A stretch of 64,000 bases of DNA, from the NCBI RefSeq assembly GCF_021018805.1, contig NC_086247.1, positions 89,512,140 to 89,576,139 on the forward strand. The letters are read 5' to 3'. Shown here one piece after another: positions 28,401 to 40,400 of this stretch (position 1 is its first letter; each line of letters begins with the position of its first letter). The translations under genes and the position numbers were made by a program. This DNA is from Prinia subflava. Its lineage: Eukaryota; Chordata; Aves; Passeriformes; Cisticolidae. The notes under the pieces are model-generated. The model worked only from the letters and a program-made list of their open reading frames with translations. It made no database searches and had not been told where the DNA came from.

Positions 28401-31400
28401 TCTGCTGTTATCACGAGGAAGTGGACAGAATGTTTTAAAAGGTTTCTATGCTAATGACTTGGTTAGGAGTATAATGAATTCTGCAGTCACTTAGGAGTTT
28501 ATAAACATCTCAGATTTCCTGTACTGCCTTTGGCCATATGATAAATAACAAGAATGTTGAAAAGTAGAGCATGTAAGTTTTTAACTGGCTTGTAAATATT
28601 ATCCCAGTAATTGAAAACACAGCTGATATGGAATCTGCATTAAAATGCAGAACCACACCTGTGATGAGGCATTTTAAAAGACCGACCAGATTTGCCGCAT
28701 AGACTCTGACGTTGGGGAGAAAGTGAATGTTGCACACAGCTGTCACTGGGCAAAAATGGAGAAATTGTCTACTCATAATGCTAGAATTCATAAAATTTGG
28801 CAGGGAGAAGGGGTAGCCCTTGATGAAAAGAGAGGCCAGGATTGTATGTGCCCAGAAGAGGGTTGTGTGTTTTCCTGCTGAAGCGAACAAATGGTTGACA
28901 GGACACTTAGATACACAGGCAGAAGTTTTACAGGTTGTTTTTTGTTTTGTTTTGGTGGGTTTTGTTTTGTTTTGGTGGTATTTTTCTTATATTGATGATC
29001 TATACCAGACAGAATAACTCTTAGTGTATTGAACATGTAACTGGGTTACTTTTTTTCTTTGTCATACATACCTGTTTCACTGGTTTGATATCCTTTTACA
29101 ATAGTGTCATCTGCCTGGCGTTGAAGATGAGGTGACAGGTGTAGTTTCCTAGATTTTTGTGAGGCTTTTGGTGCTGTCCCTCCTGCATCCGTCTGGGCAA
29201 ATTGTCCAGCTCTGGAATGAGCTGGTTGAACAGCAGGATGCAAAAGGTTGCAGTGAATTTGGCTGCATCCAGTGCATTTGACTGGTCACCAGCAGTGTTC
29301 CTTAGGATCGGTTTTAGGGCCAGTGCTGTTCAAAATATCTCTCAGTGATCTGGAGGCTTGAATTGAAAGCTCCATTAGCAGGTTTGCTGATGATGTGAAA
29401 CAGGGAGGTGCTGCTGACTCTCTTGAGGGACAAGGGTTCTTGCAGAGGGATCTAGACGGATTGAAGCAGTGGGCAGTCAGCACTGGGATGAAATTTAACA
29501 AATCCAAATGCCAGATCTTTGAAAATCGTGGGACTGAGTGCACCCTCAGCAAGTTTGCAGGTGACACCAAACTGAGCAGTGGAGTTGACACATCTGAGGG
29601 ATGCCATCAAGAAGACCAGGACAAGCTCTAGAAGAAGTGGGCCCGTGTAAAGGTTATGCAGTTTTGCACCTGGGTTGGGGCATAACCATCTGTTGATACT
29701 GATTTAAATAGTGGATACATCTTAAATCTCATCACCAGGGCTACAGATGATTTGATGTATCACGGGGCCTTTTGGGGTCTTTCTTTTTTCTCTATTCAGT
29801 TATGCCAGTTTTGCAGAATGTACAGTGTTTTCTATTTAATAGTTAGCTCTTGTCTGTAAAAAAACTTTGACAAGAAAAGTCAGACCAATGCTTTTAAGAG
29901 CATCAAATGCAAATCTAAAACATTGGAACATACATTAATGAGACTTCTTTAAAAATATTTCACAATTTATGCTTTTAAAGTGTAACTTCAAAGGAAGAAA
30001 ATGCAGAAAAAAAAGAAACCCAGAACTTGGTTTTAACACTGGTTAACTGTTTCAGTATTAAATTAATGGATTAAGTCAGTTAAAAAAAAATCACAATGAG
30101 GGAAGAGGAGAGGAAGAGAGCATGTTATTGAAACATGAGTTATTTTGCTTATAGGGATATAGTTTATTTTGTCATTGAAGTAACTGCCAAACTTTGACAT
30201 GGATTCAGTCAGACTTCGACTATTGCTGTAGCTTTTTGGATTTTATAACTGATTTTCTGGTGATTACCTTCTGCAAACTAAATGTTTTCAACACTTCCAC
30301 ATAGTTTTCAGTGGGTGCTGAGACTGGTGGGAGGTTTATAGTTCTCTAACTTTTATCATCAGTGAATACTGTGGTAAGTTTGGCGGGTACAAGGATAAAT
30401 TGATTGCTTCTTCCCTTTCAAAGATGGATTCGCAACATCCACCTGTCCAGAAACTTGTGACACCAAAGCCAATCTCCCTGACAGGGAGTCGGATCACGTA
30501 TTTTAAACCATCTCTGAAATCAGCTACTAATTCCAGAAAAATTCACCTTCAAAGGGTAGATACAGACCATCAAGTAAGTAAATTTTCATGTCCTAATTTG
30601 CCTGCTTTTTGCAAGATTGGAATTTGTCTAACCAGTCTAAGTCTCTTTCTTGCAAGAGCACCAATAGTGTACTTGAAGTACGCATTAAGAAAAGTGGGAA
30701 CCGTTGTGAAAGAGGTACTGAGAGGTCTTATGAATATAATAATTGTGTCTTTGGCACACTAAGTGGCTGGTGCTTATTTTCAGAATGTGGTGGTGTACTG
30801 TTGGGCCAGGCTGTTTTCACAGTGAAAGAATATTAAAATACAGAAACAAAAATTTCCTTTTCATACGCTGCTGTTCAGAAAGTTGATGGACTGTGCTGAT
30901 GTTGTGTATAAAATGTTTCAGGTGAACTGCGGGCTCCCAAGTGAGATTTCTAGCAATTACCAGTTCAGATCACTTTCTTCATTACCCATTCTGATCACTT
31001 CAATGTAGATGGAGTCCCTGATAAACTTTACTTAAAACAATACTGGTATCTCTTTCAGAAAAAAATCACCCATGGTTCCAGTATCATTCTGAAGGTAAAA
31101 ATGACCAGGAATGAAATATATGAGCTGGAGATTAGATGGATAGTCAAGAGTCATTAGGGAACAAGCTTAAGCAGATGAGATATATTTAGTGGTATAAATA
31201 GAAAAAAAAAAGCCAAAACAATAGCACCGTGTGTGTGTGGTTGTCTTCTCTTTGTGTTTAGTTTATTAATATATTCAGATAAATCTTGAAATAAATAAAA
31301 TTATTTATTTATTTTGCAGGATATGATAGAGGAGAGTTTTCCTGCAGAAAAGCCTGTAAAATCATCTGAAAGGTATGACAAATTTTATTAATTTAAACAC

Positions 31401-34400
31401 TTAAAAGAAGAAAGCCCCCTCCTTTGTCAGTACAGTCTGCAGACTTCTTTTGGAAGGGCAGGAACAGTTCTCAGTAAAAAGGAATAGAAAAAGTGAAAAA
31501 ACTGTATTATGATAGAGTTTACTTTTTGTGCATCTTGGTGTTCATTAGAGGAGCAGCTCTTAGTTTCAGGTGATTAAATAATTGCTTGGAGTCTGAAGGC
31601 TTTGTTGCACAGGAATTTCTTTATGAAAAATTCTTTATAATGTAAAATATCTTAGAGTTCAGGAGTAAATTCAAGTTTAAGATTTTTTTTGTTGGTGGTT
31701 GTTTTCTTGTTTGCTTGTTTGTTTATCTGTTTATAGAAAAAGCTAGAGGAAAATTGTTTACTGCTGTTCCTTACATAACAAAGGCACTTGTCTGCTCTGT
31801 GAGTTTGCATGAAAACCAGAAGCTCTTCAGAGTCACCTGAAGACAAACGCCAGCTTGTCTGTGGAAAAAAAAAATCCGGGAGAGTTAATAATTGTGTTTC
31901 TCCTTGAGGAGATTGCCTTGCATTGTGCTGCTTGCTTGGCATAAAATGACTTGAACTAATACTGATGACTCTCCCTTCTGGGAAACTAATCTTTTGGGTA
32001 ATGCTTGAATTAAGGCACTGTGTGCTCAGAAGGTAGCCTTTTTTTGAGGATTCAGACCTTTCGAAGAACAGTATTGGGGAATCTGCTGATGTGTTGGCTC
32101 TGTGTTCATCTTCCAAGCAAGCCTTACGTTGCCTTGGGCATTCTTTGGCTGGCAAAAAACCCCAAAGCCAACCCTCTGTTTTACAGTGTAATAGTTTGAC
32201 TTTACAGGAACCATCTTTGGTTTTGGCAGAGGTGTGTACAGATGTTAGGTTTTAACTGTGGCTTTTGTTCTCAGTTTTCTTTGGTGCAACTCCTTTCTCC
32301 ATGTAGAAGAGAGATCCAGGAAACTGATACTGCTTTTCATGTGTTTCACAGGTTTTACTGCTGTGTTTCTACTTTTGACTTGAGACTGGATGGTCCTTTT
32401 ATTTTAACTCTTATAAAGCCAGTCTCTCTTGATTGTCATATTATGGAGTAGGAATACGAAACTAATAAGGGCCAGAGTCTTTTCATGCAGCTAACCTGCA
32501 GTACTTTGGTACATCTCTGTTCAGCCTAACAAAGGCTGTTTAGTTTTTAAACCACGGTCAGAATTGTAGATTGGACTGACTTGCTTGAAGACAGAACTGT
32601 CTTTGCCCCTTAGAAGCTGACAGGTGTTAACAGAAGAGAGGAATATGGGCTATCATAGACATACTAAATTTGTTTGAATAAAGATTTATTTTGACATGAG
32701 ATTTTATTTTGTAATTCAAATTGACTGTCACTTTGGATTAGAGAAAAGTTTGAGCATATGGCTTTAAGGATCCGGCGTCCTCTCACTGGTTACAGTGCTG
32801 AGCAGATGTTTGCCACTATCTGAGAAGTTTAGACCAATTCTTTTCTTTAGTCCTCTAGAAACTTGATCTGGTATCTTCCAGTGTCATCCAATGTACTTTT
32901 ATAATGACTCACTGATTGGCTGCAGGATATGGTCATAAGTTGATATGATGATTTTTTTCAGGGATACTTCATCATAATGCCATACTGCTTTTTATTGTTA
33001 TTATTCCTTAGTTCACGTCTGTTTTGGGATGTGGCATGGGTTTGGTTTGGTTTGTTGTTGTTGTTGAGGTAGTTTGTGTATGTGAGGGAGTGCGCATTGG
33101 TTTGTTTTGAGGTTTTTCTTTTGTTTTTGCTTTTTCTTTCCCCTTCCCAATTGGATTAGGGAGTCTTTCTGGTTTGGCTCTAGGCTTTTGTAATGAACAG
33201 AGAAATGCCTTTGTATGCCTTACAAAAGGGATCTGTCTTCATGTCTGAAAAGACTTCTGGAATGTTGGCACACCCAAACACCTCTGCTGCTTCTGCTGAT
33301 GGCCTCAGGAAAGGCAGAGCTGCTTAGGAAGCTTCTGTCATATTTCCTTGCCACACAAATTGAAGCCTCTCAATTCCATAAGAGCTGTTGGCAGCATTTC
33401 CTGCGCGGGCTCACACACACACACATCCATGTACACACCCGCCCCTGCCCATGTATTTTTAGTTATTCTTTTATATCCCTTCAGAGATACATGCTCATCA
33501 CAGAATCAGAGGGCTGCCAGTCAAAATTTCCACTGTCTGGACTATTAATAGGAAACATTAGAAAATAATCTAAATCAGTTCTTCTATTTCAGATCTTCTG
33601 GCTTAGTCACCATTCCTTTATGGATGTTGTGGCTGTTTTTTATGTATGTTATTTTCTCTGCTGCTCTTATTCAGATTTGCTGTTTAGAACACCAGCTATT
33701 TACCAGCACTTTGAAACTTGTGGGATGTTTTTTTCTGATTCTAATCAGCAGGTGACAATTCTAGGATTAATAGTGGCTATAATAGCTTGAAACAATTATT
33801 TGATCAATTTGAGGGTTTTTCTCTGGGTTTTTTTGGTTTCTTTTTAATCCCCTTCCTCAACCTGTGTGTTTTTATTCTGTGGCAGCAATCTGAGCTACCC
33901 CAAACTCGATACTCCTGCATCCAACGGTCTGTCTTCAGGAGGAAGGATGGACAGTGCCTGTGGCAAGATGAGAAGGGAAAGGGAGCGATACTGCGCATCA
34001 AGACCTGGACAAAAACAGCAGCTGGTAAGGGTCTCTGGTTAATTGATCTCACTGTGATTACTGAAATAAGTAGCTTCATTGCCTCATAGTAATTTACAAT
34101 TATGCCATTTCAGTTTTGTGGCTGTTTTGCTGTGGGTTTCAGAGCAGGCTCCAGTTTAGTTATCTGTATAAGTGCTTCAGCTTTGGGTTTATGTTTTTAA
34201 AATCTTCAATTGTATTATCTTGGATATTCTTCATTCTATAAAGTTTCTTAATAGTTGTTGAATGAATAAATTTGGTAGAGATTTGTGGAGTTTTTAGAAA
34301 AGAATGAAGTGCCAAGTATAAAAAAAGAAGGGTTTTTTGTTATTGTATATGTAAGTCATGTTGAAAGGTATGGGCCAAGAGCCTGAAGCAGAAGACAGTG

Positions 34401-37400
34401 TTTTGCATATTTGCTAATGATCGTTCACAATTTTTGGCACTTACCCAAACTCATTGTGAAGGGGTTTTTTTCTTGTTTTAATGGGAAAACTCTATTTAAT
34501 GCAATGATAGTTATTATTATCCCAAGGATTATCTTCCTGTCTGAATGTTACATAAGCTGCCTACTACTGGATCTTAAATCTAAAGAGTTTAACTTGGTCT
34601 TCTGGCTGATGCAAAATAACGAAGTAGTAAATTCTGGAGAATGTTTCTGTAACAGAAATGGTCTCAACATCAAGGTGTGATAGACTCTTCAGATTAGATT
34701 TCTGAAATATGTAATCTGTGGGGAACATTAAATGTCTCAATGTGCATCTCTACTTAGTCACTTCTGAGTAGACATTGGTACTACTGTCCAAATCCTGGAT
34801 GGATCGGCTATTCCCATTTAAACCCTAACCAATCTAATCTTGGTAATCAAAGGGTTTAAAAAACAAGGGGAAGAGCAGAAGTTTTTAAGGTACACTAATT
34901 CCTGAATGTTAAATTTGCATCCTGATACATGATACTGAGTAGATTTACCAGAGTATGATCCTCTATGTCACTCATCAGTGTTTCATTTTTGACTTTCTGT
35001 GCTTTAGTTTGGTTTGGGGGTTTTGGTACTCAAAGGAACACACATCCTTCTTAATTTTTTTTTTCCAAGTTCAAGTGACTTCAGAGACTTTGACAGCTGT
35101 CCTATCTAATTTTGCAAGAGGAACACTTTCTTACTTGCCATGAAGTTGTGCTTTTAATTAAAAAGATAAGGGAATCATAGAATCCTAGAATGGCTATGTC
35201 TTTCTAGATCTTTACTAACTAAAGGACAAAAGCCAAAATAAATCTTATCTGTGCTCCTCTCTCATCAGCTCAGGTAACAATTTTGAGCTTACTTTCAGTA
35301 TTCTTACTGGATGTGTGATGGATGTAGTATTGCATGGAACCAGGTCTGCCATAAATAAAAATTATGTGGCAGACTTAGGTGGGAGGTTAGGATTCCTTTG
35401 AAAACCTGCTTTGTCTACAATCTCTCTGTTACAATTAACTGTGTTAAACTAGGGGGGGGACAGGTAGGAAGATAGTCGATCTCATGATAAAGAAAAACTA
35501 AAATTTACAACTTTTTAAAGAAAGAGAAAGATTAAAATCTAAAACTATTCTAAAGAAAGTGGAAAATTAGATTTTGTAGCTTCTTCAAAGAAAAAAATAA
35601 ACTTAACAAAAATGAAAATTTGCACCTAGGAGATGGAGCAAGAAGAACTACCTGAAGTACCCCTGCCCATCAGTACTGCATCGCTGCCGACCTTCAACTT
35701 CAGTTTCCCTGCCAGTAGTGCTGAGTCCTCCTCACCCAGCATTGTTTCAAAAGCAGTGATGAACAAGGTAAGTCTGTGCTGTGTACTGTGAATACTTTTT
35801 CAGGGTGATTATACATCCTCCTTGCTGAATGTTAACTTTCTCCGTGGTGCTCATGGAACTAAGCAACCTGAGTTTATAACCTGTTGAATTAAACAGGGTT
35901 GTGTTTGGATTGGGCGTGGGGAGGAAGACATATTTTGATATGGCTTCTGTCCATCTTATGCACTCACTTGCAAGCTTTTTCTTATAACTCTTAGCTGTGG
36001 ATCAGAGATATCAAACATCAGATTTCCCAACTTCACTGCAGAATGTCTGTTAGATAGTGAATTCAGGTAGCTGCTGTTGTTTCTTTTTGTTGTTTCTTTG
36101 CTGTTGTTTACTTTTAGATGCAAACCTTAATTCTTTTAAAAATACAGGTACAACCAGCAAGTAATGTTGGCAGCCCTACGTTTGTATTTTCATCTCCAAT
36201 TGTGAAATCTACTGAGGTGGAAGTGCTACCTCCATTGTCTGTAAGTAAAATAAATCCCAACGTTTTCTCATGGCTTTAGTGGAATATTGTGGAACAGTAA
36301 AGCAGAATTGGCCCTGGTAAGGGGGGAAACAAATCTAAAGATTTCTGACTTGTAATTTTTCACCCAGCATGCACCAAATTTTGAAGACGGGATTACAGAT
36401 TATTATTTGGGTGAGAAACTTGATTAAAATTTCTTAGAATCTAAGAAAACCCTCTCTTTTTTATAGCAGATTAAGTTTACATTTAGTGTACCTGTTGTAA
36501 AGTCATCAGAGCTTTCTGGATCCACTGATACACCAGTGACATCCATCCTTAGTCCAGGTAAGAAATATTTTAGTATTTCAAACATAGAGTGCTAATTTTC
36601 TTTTCTTTTTTATGTTAAATAGCTAAATCTCTAATTTCCAAGCTTCAAATTCTGGGCAAAATGTGTTTTCAGTGACAGGTCTTCTTTTAATCAGGTTGTA
36701 ACTGTAAACTGGTGTAAATAAGGTCGAATTTTGAAGATTCTTGTTTAAGAAGAATGAAACATGGAAATTCTTGTTTCTAGCAAACGTGAATATATTCTAA
36801 GTGGATTTCTTTGTTTTATTTTTAAAGGTAGTGCCACTGTAAACAGCACCAGCAATAAGAAGGAAGAGGAGGAAGAATATGATGGGTTCTGCAAACCTGC
36901 GAAGTTCTTAAAGCAAGGAAGTGTGTTAGACATTCTAAAAAGCCCCGGTGAGATAATGAACTCTTTAAAAAAATACTTTGCAGAGAATACACTTGCATGT
37001 AGCTGCATTGATTTTTAAAAAGCCCAGCACAACATCAACAAAAAAAACCCAACAAAACCGAACCCCAGACAATTTGTCACAGTTAAGGCAGTGTCAGCAG
37101 TAAATACAGACTTAAATGGTACATCTGTTAGGTTTGATGCCCCCTTCTGTTATAGAGGCTTTCATTGCTGGTGGGAAAGCTGCAGCTTCAAACCAGATGC
37201 ATCACTTCTCCCTTATGTTAGGTTGTAATTCAAACTTCAATATAAAAAAATTAGTCAAAGAATCAGTGGATTTTTTAATAAATAAAATGTATGTAATTGG
37301 GAAGGAAATGTTTCACAAACATTCCTCTCCCACCATCACCATCTCCAGAAATTAAGAATGGTAAAGTTAACTTAATTCCTAAAGGTGTTTCAGAAGCTGC

Positions 37401-40400
37401 ATATCTTTTGGCCTTAAATGTTGACAGTTACTGTGGGTTCAGATGCAAATTTCAAGTAGCAGTGGGCTGTCTTGTTTTAAAAAGACTGCTTTTCAAGTAA
37501 TTGCAATTGTTTTTAACCACTGAGTAAAGAGTGTGTGTGTGTGTGTGTGTGTAGATAATGTTTTTTGTTTTAGGAAAAAGGACTTAATAGAACCTGATCT
37601 TTCTCATAAGCCTTGAGATGCAGCAGGACTTTTTATTACGAAATCTGTGTACAACTTTAGAAGGCAGTGCCTATCTATATTGGAAAGAGCTAAGTGAGAG
37701 AAAATACACTGTGTTTTGTTTAAGGAAGACCTGTAGGTGAAGTGGCATTAGTTTTCTTCTATCAGTTTAGCAGAATCAGGTTCTAAATCTACACAGTTAA
37801 AAGATTTCACTTCTAATATAATAAAAACAATCCCAGAGCAACAATAAAAAGAAAAACTCTTTATTTTAGCTTTACAGTTAAACTGGGCTGATATTTAAGA
37901 TGTGTAGCTGTAGCATTTTTGTTAGTGTTTCCATATTGGTGGTTCTTGTTTTCTGAAAAGTTTGCACCTTAAAATAAAGAATTAGCCTGTGCCCAGAGCA
38001 TTTTGAACAAAGTGTGTAGAAAAAAATTTGTGTGTTTGTCTTAATTTTTATTGTTTAAGTATTACTCAGTATTTGTGGGGCAATACTGTGTGGATGGGTG
38101 CTCCAAGTACCAACTGCTGCACAGCTACTAAGTAAATGCGAGTCATCTACTATGGCAGAAATAGCTTTAGAAATTTGATTCGATTGGGCATGGTGTCTTC
38201 AAATGAAATTGGATTATTTCCAGTCGGTGACAGATCGTCAGCTTTCAGTACTGTTTGTTTATACTTGTATCTACCAGTGTAGTGGCAGATACAAATGAGA
38301 TTTGTATTTAAGACTTTCTTGGAAGCGAAGAGTTAAAGCAGGCTTTAAAAAAGTGTTCTGTTGTGTCCCAGCTCAGCATATGAAATTTCATCCCTTTGGA
38401 TAAGATTTCCATGGACTTCCTCTTGCAGTTAGTTGGAGTGTATAGTTGTAACCATTGACTCTTGGCTTAAATTTGTGCTCCTATTATAAGTAACTTCCAT
38501 GCAGCCAGGGTACAGCTTCATCAGTAAGACCTCTCCTTTTTTTTTCTTTTTATTAAACTAGGCTTTATGTCCGGGAATTCACCCTCCTGTTCATCTGCAC
38601 AGCCCGTTACGAGCACAGTGGTCTATACAAGGCCCGCAATAAGTAGCTTTTCTGCAGGTAAAGACACCTCTAAGCAAGCATCCTCGTTTTGGCAGTCCGA
38701 CACACACGACCCTTGTCTGCAGAACAAAACCACAGATGGCAAATGTGTAACATGTGAAGCTGCTAAAGTGTCCACTGGGGACAGTACGAAGCAGACGGTC
38801 AGTGTGAGTCCGTGTGTCTCCTCCAAAACAACAGCTCCCACAGCAGGGATGCTGGGCTTTGAAGACAAATTTAAGCCGGCACCCAACACATGGGATTGTG
38901 ATACCTGTCTGGTCCAGAACAAACCTGAAGCCACAAAATGTATCGCATGTGATACGCCAAAGCCTGGAACGGGAGTGATGCCTGCTCTGACAATGCCAAT
39001 GGTCACGGACAACTTGGTGACAGTGACATCCACCTCCAGCAGCACTGGCACAACAGTCACTCTGGGGTTTGGAGACAAATTTAAGCAGCCAAAAGGCTCT
39101 TGGAACTGTTCAGTGTGCCTTCTACAAAATAAGGCAGAAGACAGCAAATGTGTAGCTTGTCAGTCTGAGAAACCAGGTTTGTTCTTTTCTTCTCTCTTGT
39201 TTCAATCTTAGTCTATGTGCATTTTGTAGAGAATAAAATATGTTGCATATAAAACCACTTTGAGCAGCATGGCTATATGCCAGACAGGAGGGATTAGTGG
39301 CTCTCTTCAGGAATGGTTGTAGGCACTTTGGAGGTCTCAGCCCAGATTCCAGCCTGTCACATAAGTTGAACTAATTGTGAAATGTATTAGTGCAGAGCTG
39401 AACTGAAGCAAATATACCCTGCTTTACAGCTAGTGAGGAAAGATGACTAAAATTGATGCCTTAATTAACTTAAAACCAATTGACTCATTTTCATTGGGGA
39501 TAAATGTGAACTCCTTGCAAGGAGCTAAAAACTACTGGGTTTTTGGGGGGTTTGTTTTCCTCTATCAAAACACAGACAGAAGCAGTATTTGTACAAAATG
39601 GTTTAAAATGTCTCCAGTCAGCATTTATGTGGAATTGAGCACAGGTATGAAGCCAGATTCCAAGTCAGTGTAGTCTTTAGCTGGTTGTCTTGTGCTAAAA
39701 CAGAACCATATGTTCAGCTATGCCTATGGGAGCTTTTCAGAATGTGGGTAACCTTGTTTAGGAAGGTCAGGGTTCTTACAGATCTTGGGGAAGTGGGCGC
39801 CTTCTTCAGTTCATTTCTGGGTTGTTTGCCATTGTATGTCATTGTATTGGTTTTAAGAGTTTATTTTTTTTTTAAAGCACAAATAATTATTTTAGTGTTA
39901 ATTTTTATTGGCTCAGCATAATTTGATGTCGAAAATACGTTTGCAAATGCATTCTGAGGGAAAAAATAGATGTGAGATGGAGCAGATTGTGCTTTTATAA
40001 TCACTGTATACTAAGAGTAGAATTTCTTTAGATAGGATAATGCATTTTAGATGAAGTTTATTCTCATGGACTTCCTCATGAAGACAGCCTCAGAGTGGCC
40101 AGCTGGCACTTTTGTCCAAGACTCTGGCCACTGCAAGGAAGAATTTTGGAAGTGAGGGTCTGCCATGACCACCATGGTGCAAAAAGTTGCAAAGTTACAT
40201 TATGTTTGTCAAGGCAACAAGTGAAGCAAGTAAAATGGGAGGACATAAATGTGCTGGATGTGCGTGGAAAAGAAGACACATTCCTGTCTAGGAAATGTTA
40301 CTGCTTTGAATTTGAGAAATTATCTTGTGTCTCTCCCTTGAATGCCACCTCAGTGGTTCACTGTGGGTGAAGAGTGCAACTGTGTGATGCTTTTGTGCCT

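Noticed and set aside
28936..28982. G/T-rich repeat (gttttgttttggtgg units) in intron 8
   Set aside because: Simple low-complexity sequence; similar G/T-rich tracts occur at 7565 and 41315 and show no further structure.
35173..35210. Short stretch resembling a CR1 tail (catagaatcctagaatgg)
   Set aside because: Fewer than 40 bp match, too little to separate from chance in AT-rich intron.
38623..39147. 174-codon open frame on the - strand over NUP153 exon 16
   Set aside because: Shadow of the real coding exon; the + strand carries the zinc fingers.
40095..40370. 91-codon + strand open frame in intron 16 with an ATG
   Set aside because: No splice sites in usable phase relative to exons 16 and 17, no domain, and composition like the surrounding intron.
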